Notes: a model not told the origin generated them from the sequence alone. Positions 48,332 through 60,327 are shown, counted from the stretch's first letter. The stretch is 64,000 nt of DNA from Morchella semilibera (GCA_009192285.1 WBVU01000016.1:124001-188000), one strand, 5' to 3'. Numbers and translations: made by a program.

Positions 48332-49890
48332 TCAAGCCTCTCCTGCGATCTCAACCCCATTTGTATCACCGTTCATTCCTCTATTCCTTGATGGAGTATA
48401 TACCCCTGGTTTTTCCGACTGTGATGCCACCTCCAGCACTGACACAGAGCTTTGCGCTTGACGCCCCAAGGACATTCCTAATATCTTATGAGCCGGATTC
48501 TCTGGATGTACAGCTTCTCCCGGCAGTGCCTTAATCCACTGGACATTTGCGCAACGTGACGCGAGTCGTACTGTAGTTTGATCGACAGGCTGGAAATGAT
48601 TACTCCGAACGCCACTAAGGCATTCGAGAAGATTAAGGATTTCATTGCGTTTATAATGGACTTGGCGGAGTTGGGTGTGTTCAAGAAGAGGGTAAAGAAC
48701 ACGGAGATAGGTGTGACGGAGGGATTCGGACTCTTCAGGGAGGTCCAACAGATTGCGGATCATTATATCGACTAATACCCGTAAGTCGTTAGTGTAGAAA
48801 TACTCGTATGTTGCACTGGTTGTGAAGAGTAGATACAGGAGCTTGAGTATCAGAAGTTGCAGACATGTTTCACCTATGGGATATTGTTAGTTATCTAATA
48901 TAATCCTACTCTAGGGCCGGCAAGGGAGAATCTAACTTTCTCTATTAAGGCAAAGAATTATATTCTCGCCAAAAGTCTTGAAAGTGGATCCATAGAAGCA
49001 GAGGATCTTGATGACTTTGTTGGTAGGTGCATTGCTGTCCCCGGGCGCACCATCCCTTGGCGGTGCGTGAGCTGAGACCATATATTGTTCGTTTAGAACA
49101 AGCTAAAACAAATTAGTATATAGGTGCATCACTTCTTTTCAGCCATGCGAGAAGAGCTACCCACCAACATCCGGATTACTGGGTAGTGATATGGATCATT
49201 GGGATCATCAGGATCTTCCTCTACCAGCTGGAAAAGATAGCTAATAAACCCATCACCAATTGAATCCAAGTCTTCACGCCTCAAACGTTGTATCCTTGAC
49301 ATTTCATAGAGCAAGTCTAGTACAGAACTCCATAATATTCGGTCCTCTCCCTTCTTCTGCGCTACCATATCCATCAATCTCGAGAAAAGCCCCTCTCCCT
49401 GCATGAGTTCAAAAGTTTTTTGATGTTGCCGTCCATCATATAATAGAACGTTTGTGATCAATCGTAGTTTTGTATTGGATGCTTCTTTGCGTAGCCGCCC
49501 CACCATCCGCCGTCGGACATGATGCTTATTCTCCAAGAATAAGGTGGATTCGAGTAACTTAAATGCGCACTTTGCCCAGTCGTATTCCGTCTTGAGATAT
49601 TCTTCTGCAATCCCAGTATTAGTGGGGGATAACGGTCATCAACAGCCACAACCGCCAAAAAGGTAATATACCAGTAAACGAAGATGTAAACATCAAATAG
49701 GTCTTCAGCGCGTTATCAACGGAGCCTTGAGTTTCGCAATGAGCGCTGACGATCTCATCGAGCTCTGCCTTTCCAGATTAGTCCAACACATTAAGCAGTC
49801 AAGGGAAAATCTCAGGGCAGAGTACAGGTGGTCATTACCGTCCCAGAATTGTTGCTCGTTCTCAAGGCTATAGGAGACATCGAAATCCAT
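48332..49890 (-). CDS. LDB17: Ldb17/Dip1 (SPIN90-like) Arp2/3 activator
   Basis: Fungal member of the SPIN90/Dip1 family, which starts linear actin filaments by activating Arp2/3 at endocytic patches. Reading from [17 protein letters not shown], spliced to [19 protein letters not shown], then [20 protein letters not shown], then [19 protein letters not shown]. Next come [20 protein letters not shown] and VIRML, an intron, then [29 protein letters not shown], an intron, then [20 protein letters not shown] and [19 protein letters not shown]. The helical repeats and the NEQYM motif are family signatures. The tail is Ser/Pro-poor for the family. Start: the Met in MDFDV gives the closest match to relatives; an in-frame Met 13 codons upstream is possible. 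Intron-caused stops near 49130 are not real. Confidence 0.88.
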
Positions 49891-51303
49891 AACGAGTGTT
49901 GGGCGTCCCAGTTGAGAAGCAGAGTACAAGAACGACTGAAAACCAACCTTACTAAAGAAAGAAGGTACGGAGCGAGAGGACAGATTTTCGTAAAGATCGG
50001 ATTTTTTTTTTTTTTTATAGACTACTCCTTATAGCATCACGAGGAAAGAGGGAATGATTGCAGGTTAGTGGGGGGCAGGGCGGGAGGCAAGCTTGTTCGG
50101 TCAGAATATGTAGGCCGTTAGGTTATGGAGGGAGTGGAGATCCCAGCTGTCAGGGGGTCGGATGGTCACTCAGGCTATTGTAGGTAACACCCGTCGATTC
50201 AGCGAGGTTCAGGGCAGGGATGAGGGGAAGAGATTCCATGTGGCTCCTGAGACATTCAAGGAGCCTCACCACCATCACTACCACCACATCGTCACTTGGA
50301 GCACGGCGATCACTTTGTCACGCCCCGTACGCATGGAGATTTACACAACTTCGCCTTGAAACTTAATGCCATAAGCTCTTTGTAAATCTCAAAAGCTCTT
50401 GATCAGTATAAACTTAGCTCCAGCACAGTTAGTGACTTCCGAAGGCCAAGGCAAAATACTTGGGACTCAAGCTTACACAAGAGAAATGCTGTAATAAGTC
50501 ATCGGACGGAACTCCACCAGAACGCGCGTTTGCAGGCAAAATTCTGGTTAGGTCATCCGATGACTTATTACCCACGCTGTACTTACTACTAAAAAAATAT
50601 TGATACTTTGCGCCTGACAGTATTTTTTGCGAGTAAGTGCGTTCGAGTGCACAAGTCATTCATGATTTGGGCGTCATGCAGATCTGTGCCATTATTCACG
50701 TGACCCAACCCGGGCGTGCTAAAAGCCTTGAAGGAAATACAAAATACCCGCATAGAAACCTCGGCGGTTTCAATCCGGAAGCGTGTGCACATAAAGTGCT
50801 ACCAGTTGCTTTGTATATATAAACACCGCAATTACACGCATTATCTCCTGTGTCTATTACTTTGTTTGTAGGTGTATCCTGTACAGTATCTACAATAACC
50901 CTTGTCTGACCAGTATGGAAGCCATACATCCTCCCGCCCAATCTAGTGAATTAGAAATGCAATATAGCCTATAAGAGGCATTTGCAAAGAATAAATGAAG
51001 ATAAAGTGGTCGTTACCAAGATTCAAAGCCTTAAAGTGGCGAACGGAGACACCAATAAAGGTATACATGGACGTGAGGAAAAAGCGAATAACATTTAGGA
51101 AAAAATTGAAAATGATCCAAGATCAAACCTTCCCCAGTTACGCTCTACCCAACTCCCTCCCTTTGTAGTTCAAACCTCATGCCCATTTTTGCCGGCTAGC
51201 GCTGCAACCGATATTCAAACAAAACGAGGCAAAGCATTAACTCAAAAACATAAAAGTCGAAAGTGTGGAAATACAAGATGCCCTAGGTTAACTCTTCCTC
51301 TTC
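49891..51303. other. intergenic between OSBP and LDB17, with foldback element
   Basis: About 1.4 kb. It includes a T12 run at about 50007-50020, a CACCAT/CCACCA-rich stretch near 50270, and a foldback at 50492-50570. No gene supportable. Confidence 0.5.
50492..50570. repeat. foldback element, 15-bp perfect arms
   Basis: TAATAAGTCATCGGA at 50492-50506 pairs with TCCGATGACTTATTA at 50556-50570, and CCAGAA/TTCTGG pairs further in (50517-50522 and 50542-50547). The TA at each tip would fit a Tc1/mariner-type MITE, but an mRNA 3'-end hairpin is also possible. Confidence 0.6.
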
Positions 51304-53280
51304 TCAGGCTCCGGAAACTTTGGAGGCTTTCAGGATGTAGTCTCCGGAGTGCAATCCCTTCAGCACTAGTTCTCCATCCTTACTCAATGATGGTTGCCCA
51401 GCTGTCAACGAAGGGGCCTCGAAGAACCTTGGTTTCCAATCTATATTCTCCGCCGTCCTGGCCGCAGCCTTTTCTCGTTGTCGATCCTCAATCTCACATT
51501 TAAGTTGAGTGGCACGGGTGTAGTCTTTAGCGTGAATTGCTTCGGAGACGGCCTGCCACATCTTACGGGATTCATTAGGAAAGCATGACTTCTAGGGGCG
51601 GGCAAATCTGTTTGCTGGTAATAGAGGGTCTAGGTCTATGAGGATATTTTTTCCTTGAACAGGATTAGTTAGTCCGTCGATGAGATATGCAGAAAGACAT
51701 ACAGTAGATCCTGATAGTAATAGTAGAGTTGGCTCATCCAAGAACCTTCAATTTTAGCACGTATAGCCTTACTGGGAACGTCTTTGAGTCTTGGTTATGC
51801 CGTCCTCTTCACCGCTATACTTATAAACAACCCCCTCAACTCGATGTTTTGCTTTACCGAGCCAAGAATCGCCCAGATACTGCAAAATAACTTTCAGTTT
51901 CGTCTTTGGACATGTCACATAGCATACGTCCTCGACATACAAATGGAGGGATCCTGATGGCCTGCAAGTGAGCATGAACTCGAACAGTGTTGTTTTGGAT
52001 GAAAAATATACCTCTTAGAATCCCGCCCAAGCTGGCAGCGGGATGAGTCAGGCGATAGCATTCATTGCCTCTATTATGCAAATTTATAAATATTCCCAAA
52101 TTGTGTTCACCGGGCGTAACCCTGACTTCAAGCAGTTAGTAGAATCCTTATTGGAAACTGAAATACTCATACTTGAAGTTCCGGTAAACTTAGCACTAAT
52201 CTATAGACGGGAATTGTAAGTATATCTCAGTGCGAAACGGGATTTTTGCTTACTTGGTCATAGCCCCTTGCGGAAATGCCTTTCTCGGGACAGTCAATGT
52301 AAAATGCAGAGACGGGGGGGTGATGGACGTTTGCTCGGTCAAAAATGACACCCGAAATAGGCGCGGATGTTGGCGTTGGCGTAGTGGCGGTTGAGGTAGC
52401 TTTGCTTTTCGCAGAGCTTCGTGACACGGGGCGGGAGGCTGAAACCGGTGGCAATGACGCTTCAACATCCCAACTACACTATTCAATCCACCCGCGGGGC
52501 CTCCATCAGCCGATCGATTCCACGGTCCTTTCGGTCTTGGGTTAACATACTCTGAAAAATTCGCCGAGTGTCGAGTTATATGGCTGTTAAATTTGATTAG
52601 TATTGTAGCTAAAGTGTGGTTACGGGAGTAAATAAACACCTTACAGGGCTTTCCCTTGACAAACTTCTATTTTGTAATTGTTAGTACTTATTCCGCGGCA
52701 GACTCTCGGCGGTTTAGAGGACGAACAAGATCTTTTGTGAACCAAAACCTCAAAACGCCCAAAAAGCGCTCAAGTTCATCATCCGAGTCGCCGATGCTAC
52801 ACATTTATTAGAAAATCCTATGACCTCAAAACAATGAATCAGCTCACCTGATGAAAGTTTCTGGTCGGTCCAAATAATTCCAATATTCTAGCACAGAAAG
52901 ACCAGTCAGTCGATGCAAGCCAATATCCTTATTGAAAGCTTATTTGATAGCTTCACAAGGGCTGCGGAAACTGAGATGGTACATGTCCCTTACCTAGGTT
53001 AGGGACAGGCTCTAGAAGCTGACTAGGAAGCGAGAATCGCACAGAGGCAATATCAGACACTCCAACAAACCGCTTGAGAATCCCGAGAAGTATCCTATTT
53101 TTTTTTAAAAAAAAAAAATAACGTTACTATTGGAGTTCCCAGATAGCATAAAATTAAGAATGTAGAGACAAACTTTAGCTTTGATTGATCACCAGCATCT
53201 GAAATTGTTCCCGAAGGAGGGGTTGAAGGGGTTGCCAAAGTAGAGGCGTGTGCCGAGGAGGCGTTAGGTGAGGGCTCCAT
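51304..53280 (-). CDS. oxysterol-binding protein (Osh family); several one-base discrepancies near the 3' end
   Basis: Lipid-transfer protein of the OSBP/Osh family. Start MEPSPNASSAHASTLATPS, then ILLGILKRFVGVSDIASVRF, PSQLLEPVPNL, EYWNYLDRPETFIS, IGDSDDELERFLGVLRFWF and the fingerprint region KFVKGKPCK plus PYNSTLGEFFR. Later segments are ISAKFTGTS, VTPGEHNLGIFINLHNRGN, YRLTHPAASLGGILRG, YVTCPKTKLKVILQYLGDSW and EGVVYKYSGEEDGITK. The 3' part reads LKDVPSKAIRAKIEGSWMSQ, then LIDLDPLLPANRFARP and PNESRKMWQAVSEAIHAKDY. In this part the frame changes at about 51789, 51650, 51596 and 51581, with an in-frame TAG at 51592-51594. These look like length errors in A6, C4 and T3 runs plus one inserted A. 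It may be a real pseudogene, but neighbouring genes show the same error type. Confidence 0.85.
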
Positions 53281-54186
53281 GTCTTCTAACGTATGAAGAG
53301 GAGAAATCGAAGGACAGATGCGTAGAAAACGAAATTGACAGGAAAGCGGGTAGAAAGCGTGGCGTGGTAGTGGAGGTTAAGGAAGTATTTGTCCTTAGGA
53401 GGTAAGGGATAGGGTTTGGCCAGAGCTCTGATATCGCAACGTTCCGGCAACACAGTACCTAACTAGTCTGGTGCTTGCCAGTCACTGTTAGCATACATCT
53501 ATGTACCTACACACGTACACATGTTTGGGGCAACCGAAGGATCGTCGCATATGGTACCCGAGATGCCCAAAAGATACTACGTACGTATCGATTCGTCCCC
53601 TCAAGCTCCAAGCTCCTTGTGACACCAAAACACACGGTTTCTGCTTTTTTTCAACAAAACTTGTGGTCTATCATGTACCTAGTGGACGCGACCTTCCATA
53701 TAGAATCAGGAACACTACCTACGCTATCATATGCTAAACCCTTCTAAGCTGTGCAACACACCTATCTTGCATGGGGCATTCTGCGTTTGATAGGCGACGA
53801 TCAGGATTAAGCCGGGTAACAGTCGAAAATAGTTCCAAGTGTTTGGAATTAAGAGTTACCTAATTAAATACTGCCAGGGTTAAAAGTATACTTCTAAAAT
53901 TTCTTAGAGAGAATAGATAATTCTCTGTCTCACTGTCTCCCAGTCCACAAGCCCTGGTGCTCCCGGTTACGTATGTTCCTGCGTGTTGGCTTGTGGTTCG
54001 TAGACTCTGTCTGAACCGGACCATGTTGAGATAATTGAACTATTATTATGCACGTTCGCGTGCCAAGATTTTATTCAACGCGTCTCCAAGCACTTGGGAC
54101 CTGAAAATGGTTACATGTACTTATACGTGTATGGTTTTTTTTGTTCAATTATCCCTACCAACCCAAACTTAAAAATACCGGTCATC
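53281..54186. promoter_or_regulatory. intergenic between divergent OSBP and MSH2
   Basis: 906 bp. It contains TACATGTA at 54112-54119, 68 bp before the MSH2 ATG. Otherwise unique sequence, no MCB (ACGCGT) site seen that would be typical of cell-cycle genes. Confidence 0.45.
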
Positions 54187-57100
54187 ATGGGGTCCAGGCC
54201 AGAGCTTAAGGTACGAACTCAGTATCACCAGCTTGTCCGGGATGTCAGTACTAAAAGCTTCCTTAGGTTGAGGACGAGAGTGGCTTCATCACCTTCTTCC
54301 AAAGACTTCCGGAAGTAGACGCTATCCGTCTCTTTGAACGCAATGAGTTCTACACTGTCCATGGAAAGGATGCTTTATATGTTGCCAAAACAGTAAGCCA
54401 TTGATTTATCTTTGCGGGGAGGAGGTTGCTTGACATGGCTCAATTGACGGAGGCAAATAGGTCTACAAAACCACGTCGGTTATCCGACAACTAGGTAGTT
54501 CAAGGAATACCCTTGAATCATGCACGCTTTCCGTTACTGCTTTCCGTAATTTTTTACGGGAGGTCCTTTTCAAAGAGGGCAAACGGATCGAAGTTTGGTC
54601 ATCCACAGGGAAAAACAAATGGGAGCTCTCGAAGCAGGCTTCCCCGGGAAATCTTCAAGATGTAGAAGAGGATTTTGCTGGACAGATAGAATCATCGCCA
54701 ATAATTCTTGCAGTCAAGATATCTTCAAAGGGTGAGGAGCGAAATGTGGGTGTCTGCTTTGCGGATGCTAGTGTCCGTGAATTGGGTGTAAGCGAATTCA
54801 TTGATAATGACCTCTACTGTAACTTTGAGGTATGTTGGTGAATCCTTTTACTCTGGTTAGACTGTTTTTGACCTTCGTTATAGTCTCTCTTGATTCAATT
54901 GGGAGTGAAGGAATGCATTGTACAAATGGACGAGAAAAACAAAGATTACGAACTGGGCAAGCTTCGAGCCCTCATCGAGCGCTGTGGGGTTGTCATGACA
55001 TTTAGGAAAGCTGCCGACTTCTCTATCAAAGATATTGATCAAGACTTTTCTCGCCTACTCACGAGTGAGGTCGCAGTTGGGGTACTTCCACAAACCGAAA
55101 GTAAACTTGCTATGGGTGCAGCTTCGGCGTTGATAAAGTATCTAAACCTTATGTCCGATGATCATAACTTTGGACAATACCGCCTTTACCAACATGATCT
55201 AGCTCAGTACATGAAGCTCGATGCATCTGCTGTGAGGGCCTTGAATCTTCTACCAGGGCCCAGAGATGGTGCTAAAAACATGTCTCTTTACGGCCTTCTC
55301 AACAAATGCAAGACTGCGATCGGGACCCGGTTGCTTTCTCAATGGCTAAAACAGCCGTTGATGAGCCATGAAGAGATTGAGAAGCGTCACATTCTTGTCG
55401 AAGCATTTGTAGAGGACACAGAGTTAAGACAGACGATGCAAGAGGAGCATCTTAAGAGCATTCCGGACCTTTATAGACTAGCAAAAAGGTTCCAGAGGGA
55501 GTTGGCCAACTTGGAAGATGTCGTGAGAGCCTATCAGGTCGTTATTAGGATACCTGGGTTTATTGGTACATTAGAAGGTGTCATGGACGAAAAATACAAA
55601 GACCCACTAGACATTAATTATACAGCAAAACTAACGGAGATTTCTGGAAAACTGGAGATGTTGCAGGAGTTGGTTGAGACAACCGTTGATCTCGATGCGC
55701 TCGAGAACCATGAATTCATCATCAAACCCGAGTTTAGTGATGATCTTATTATCATTAAGAAAAGGATTGATAAGTTGAAAACTGATATGGAAGCGGAGCA
55801 CCGGAGAGCTGGGAGTGACCTCCACCAGGAGGTTGACAAAAAGCTTTTCCTCGAGAACCATAAAGTTCACGGGTGGTGTTTTCGATTGACTCGGACGGAA
55901 GCAGGGTCTATCAGGAATAAAAGAGAGTATCAGGAAATTTCAACGCAAAAGAGTGGTGTTTACTTTACTACTACTAGACTGCGAGATCTAAACCGAGAAG
56001 TTGATCAATCGACACAGACTTACAACAAGACTCAAAGTGGACTTGTGCAGGAAGTTGTAAATGTAGCAGGTAAGTTCTCCTAACCTTTTACCTAAAATAT
56101 TTTGCACGACTTCTTACACATTTAGCATCCTACTGCCCTGTTCTTGAGGAACTAGCTGATGTAATCGCCCACATGGACGTAATTGTCAGCTTTGCCCATG
56201 TTTCGGTGCACGCTCCATCACCGTATGTCCGGCCTAAGATGCACCCACGAGGGGAAGGGAACACCATTTTAAAAGAGGCTCGACATCCATGTATGGAGAT
56301 GCAAGACGATATTCAGTTCATCACAAACGATGTGAGCTTATGTCGAGGGAGCTCAGAGTTTTTAATCATTACTGGTCCTAATATGGGCGGTAAATCGACA
56401 TATATTCGGCAGATCGGAGTAATTGCCCTCATGGCCCAGGCAGGTTGTTTTGTTCCTTGCTCCGAGGCAGAATTGACCATTTTCGATTGTATTCTGGCTC
56501 GAGTCGGAGCGAGTGACTCGCAATTAAAAGGTGTCTCTACGTTTATGGCGGAGATGTTAGAGACTGCAACGATTCTCAAGTCAGCCACTTCTGAGTCCTT
56601 GATTATTATCGACGAGCTTGGCCGAGGGACAAGCACATATGACGGATTTGGGTTAGCATGGGCTATCTCTGAGCATATTGTTAGAGAAATCCGCTGTTTC
56701 TCTATGTTTGCTACCCATTTTCATGAGTTAACAGCTCTGGTGGATGAGTATCCCTCAGTCAAGAACCTTCACGTTGTCGCCCATGTTGGAGATAGTCATG
56801 ACGAAAAGAGAGAGGTTACGCTACTGTACAAAGTTGAAGATGGTACATCCCTATCATTCTAGTACCTTTGAATTTTTGAGCTAAAAAAAAATCTTTCTTT
56901 AATAGGCGTTTGTGATCAAAGTTTTGGTATCCACGTCGCTGAACTAGTCCGCTTCCCGCAGAAGGTCATTAACATGGCCAAACGTAAAGCTGATGAACTT
57001 GAGGATTTCACTGCCAAGTTAGAACAGCAACATACGCAATGTAGCAAAGAGCAGATTGCAGAGGGGTCAATGCTTCTCAAAAAAATGCTGTTGGAATGGA

Positions 57101-57228
57101 AGGACAAAGTTGACTGTGGAAGCATGTCATCTGAAGAAATGAGGGGAGAGCTCATGAAGTTGATATCAGGGCCATACAAGGAATCGTTTGAAAATGATCC
57201 TTTTTTTCAAGCTGTCAAAGCTTTGTAA
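54187..57228 (+). CDS. MSH2: DNA mismatch repair protein MSH2
   Basis: Subunit common to MutS-alpha and MutS-beta, which recognise mismatches and loops. Exon 1 encodes MGSRPELK and is spliced to [60 protein letters not shown] and the connector domain. The exon starting near 54885 has [20 protein letters not shown], the lever ([38 protein letters not shown]) and clamp. After an intron come [16 protein letters not shown] and the Walker [20 protein letters not shown]. Then [20 protein letters not shown], the Walker [21 protein letters not shown] and [15 protein letters not shown]. The last exon has [19 protein letters not shown] and ends FFQAVKAL. Length is about 930 residues, as in MSH2. It holds a UUU_CGA read in zero frame at about 55880. 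Confidence 0.96.
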
Positions 57229-57686
57229 ACAACACTTCATTATATGATATGTACTCGGGGTAGAGGCGCCAACGGGGGTATGGATTTTCGGCGGCGAATA
57301 TGAATGGTTATGATTAATTACATTTGACTTACTTCCGCCTCTCACGTACATAGAAAAATGCCCGGGAGTAAGCGTATGTAAGCATTTATACGATGCCATA
57401 TCGCAATAAAACCATTTTTAACACCATTAAACCAATCATTTTATACAACTCTGCGTCTAACGCGAGTATAGAATACATTTATAACTCAAGAAAGGGGAAG
57501 GGTATTCTAAACAGGGGTGATAAGGGAGCGCTGGTAAATCAACGATTAAACAGACTGGTGAAATGCCGAATTGAACAACTCCAATACACCAAAATTCAAA
57601 TAACGTGTTTGTAAAAGGAAACAATACCGAATCAAACGGATAAGTGGTTGAGGACCCCCCCCCCCGGGGGGTCAGAATTCAATATG
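57229..57686. other. intergenic between convergent MSH2 and kinesin
   Basis: 458 bp with a C9/G6 palindromic run at about 57655-57672. No gene seen. Confidence 0.5.
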
Positions 57687-59986
57687 CTAGGATACCAAAC
57701 TATTTCTCATATTCTCCACCATCCCCTGCCCAATCCCTCTAATCATACCTAGCTCTTCCAAATCTTTGAAGCCAAAGTCTTCGTCGTCATCAGCGGCGGC
57801 TTCTCTTCTCTCTCTAACATGTTGCGCGAGGGACTCTGCTCTTTTCTTGCCAACACCCTATACAACGTAACGCCCCGATTAGAAAAGCGCTTCATGCAAT
57901 GTCACTCGAGTCTTGAAAATGCTTACCTTAAGCTTCATTATCTGTACTACATCCTCACTATTGATGATCTTTAACAGGGTCTGTGTCCGCGGGGTCTGTT
58001 GAACATCGGAAGAAGGTATATAGTCGGTATCCATAAGGTCATCGTTATGCGCATGCTCGTGCTCATCGTGCTCATCGTGCTCATCGTGCTCATCGTGCTC
58101 ATCGTGCTCACCATGCTCATCGTGCTCACCCTCCCAGTTTGCAACAGCATCAACACGGTCATTGTCTGTAAAGACTGCGAAAGCTTTCTTCGCTGGCATT
58201 GAAGGCGGCGGAGCGTGCGTCTCCTTTGTGTATAGTTCTTCTTTAACACCACTCGTCTTAATCTCTACACCATCTGTATCCATGATTGACGCCCCTTCCT
58301 CCTTTCTCAGTGGCATATCTATGGCACTTGGCTTGCCCGGGTTCTTTTTACCCCGCAATGCCGCGATCTTTTTCATTATTTTAATGTTGTCAGGAAAGTA
58401 TGTCTGTGCTAGCTCATACATTTTCAATGCGGAGAAGTTTTCACCACGGGCAGTGTGTTGTTTTGCGAGGAGGATATAAGTAAGACCTTCCGCGCGAGCA
58501 TCTGCTTTCTTTTCGAGTTTTTTCTCAAGGAGCTCGAGGCGTCTGCTAAGATCAAAGGATATATCCGCTGGTACTGATGGCGGAGATTTGGCAGATTCGA
58601 GCGCGCGTGCTGCGAGAATTTCCTCCACTTTCTTTTCGACAATGTCCGCTATATTGGCAGATGATAGGTGTGTTGACATACGACTATCGGTTTGGCGGCT
58701 TTTCGTAATTCCAGAGGAAGTCGGTTTATGTAACGGTTTAACAGGCTTAGCAGCAAGTGGTGCGCGTGTTGCCTTGAGTGATTTTTCAGCAAGTGAAGGT
58801 CTCGGGATCTGCTGCGTAGTGTTTGTCTTTGCGGTTCCAAAGGCACGAGTTGGCTCTTTGCTTAACAAAGCCGGTAACGGCTGGCGATTAGAATATGTGG
58901 CAGCAGGAGCATAGTCTGTTTCGGCCTGCTTCAACTCAATCTTTTTGGCGCGATTGGCAAAGTTAAGTGCGCTAAGGGTATCCATGTGGAATGCCTTCGT
59001 GGGAGCAAGATTCAAAATCATGACCGTGAGTCCATTGTTTTGACCGAGTGAGAGGATGCGTGTCATTTTGCTCTCGCGGTAAGGTATGCGATTTTGTTTT
59101 TTTGTCATAGCTTCGACACACTGTGCAAGGACAAAAAGAGACTTGTTGATGCTTGCGGATTCGATCATCCGTTCTTTATCATTACAAGTTCGGCGGTTGT
59201 CTTCGCTACCTGCTAAATCGATACAGGAGACTGTGCCCGTGCGGGTCTCACCCGTATTGCGGTTCGAAATAGCAACCCTAACACAGATAATAGCATGGCT
59301 TCTGCTAGAATGCGCATTGAGCTTTGTAGCAGAAGTAGAACGGTTGTTGTTAGCTTTATCGTACAATGTCTCGAATTCCTTGAGCGATGAAATCTCCTTC
59401 TCCGTCAATCCGACAACTACCGTCTTCCCTGCATTATCCCGTAGTGATAGGCCTGAAGGCGTGCGCTTCTCGGGCGGCATAAAAAGATCAAAGACTTTAT
59501 CATTATAGATCTCGTAGTAACTCATGGTTGCCGTCATTGCTATTTCCCCCTCTGACTTTCGTTCCAGCTCCTTTCCGCGACGGTAAATGGCGTTAAGAAG
59601 ACGTGGGATGATGCCTCTTTCCGTAGCTGATTTTTGACCGCGCATAGTGTAGGTTTTGCCACTGCCAGTAGCACCATAGGCGAAAATTGTCACATCGTTA
59701 CCTTTAAAGAGATGTTTTATTGTTGGCGACACTTATTGCGACGCAACGTTAGCTTGGTGAGGAGATGAAGGAATCGATTTAATGTACCCTCAGAAAATAA
59801 CTGCGATTGATCAGACTCGCTGTCATGTACCGCGTTAAAAGGGAATGTGAAATTCTCATTCTCGTTTTTCGGGTTTGGCATAGAAATAGCTGTCCCCTCC
59901 GCGCGAACAACAATATCTTTCTCTATTTCGTTTTTCAGGAGAGGGCGTACACGGGCTATTATCCGTACATTATTGCTGGTGGACAT
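57687..59986 (-). CDS. kinesin-10-like (KIF22/Kid type) with C-terminal helix-hairpin-helix
   Basis: Chromokinesin-type plus-end motor. Starts MSTSNNVRIIARVRPLL. An intron of about 50 bp then joins QLFSE to VSPTIKHLFKGNDVTIFAYG. The P-loop is GATGSGKTYTM, switch I is in NNRSTSATKLNAHSSRSHAI, and switch II is CIDLAGSED. The neck contains MDTLSALNFANRAKKIEL. After the motor (about residues 1-320) come a basic Ser/Thr-rich linker, a coiled-coil segment around LSRRLELLEKKLEKKADA, and an acidic repeat of Asp-Glu-His triplets (from the VNTR at 58055-58130). The last exon, after a short intron, encodes the HhH pair GVGKKRAESLAQHVRERRE and LGMIRGIGQGMVENM. Together these match KIF22. The start is the only in-frame ATG. 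Confidence 0.9.
58055..58130 (-). repeat. 9-bp coding minisatellite encoding Asp-Glu-His repeats
   Basis: About eight units of CATCGTGCT on the plus strand, read on the minus strand as GAG-CAC-GAT. One unit is variant (CACCATGCT). It lies inside the kinesin gene and gives repeated DEH triplets. Confidence 0.85.
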
Positions 59987-60230
59987 ATTTGGGTTGGCTA
60001 TTTGAAAGATTAGTAGACCTCGTGTTCTATATCGAAGAGCTTGAGGGTAGTGACTAGGCCCTCTGGTTTATGGTGTCGAGTGTTGGAGTTATCCAGGCTT
60101 TGGGGGAAAGGTTAGGCCATACAGTAAGGAGTTGAGGATACGGAATTGCGGCTCAAATGGGATAAACATGGGGCGTCTCCACAACAACAAACGCCCAGGT
60201 AAGGCACGCTTTGCCACTTTTGTGATAGAT

Positions 60231-60318
60231 GAGATGGGGCCAGCTCTATATTTCGATTATCTGATTGGCAAGCTTTGGGATCGGCACCAATCAAGTTACC
60301 GAAAAATGGAGCTGGCAA
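60231..60318. repeat. foldback repeat, copy 2 (partner at 16972-17056)
   Basis: The left arm CCAGCTC pairs with GAGCTGG, TTCG with CGAA and TGATTGG with CCAATCA, giving an imperfect hairpin of about 80 bp. The core GCTTTGGGATCGGCACC is shared with copy 1. Confidence 0.6.
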
Positions 60319-60327
60319 AGTCTCTAT

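Noticed and set aside
49129-49180. Stop codon at the end of a long LDB17 exon
   Set aside because: It lies in an intron after VIRML; the next exon starts LVLNEQYM.
58055-58130. Possible CRISPR array
   Set aside because: It is a 9-bp tandem minisatellite in a eukaryotic coding exon; there are no spacers.
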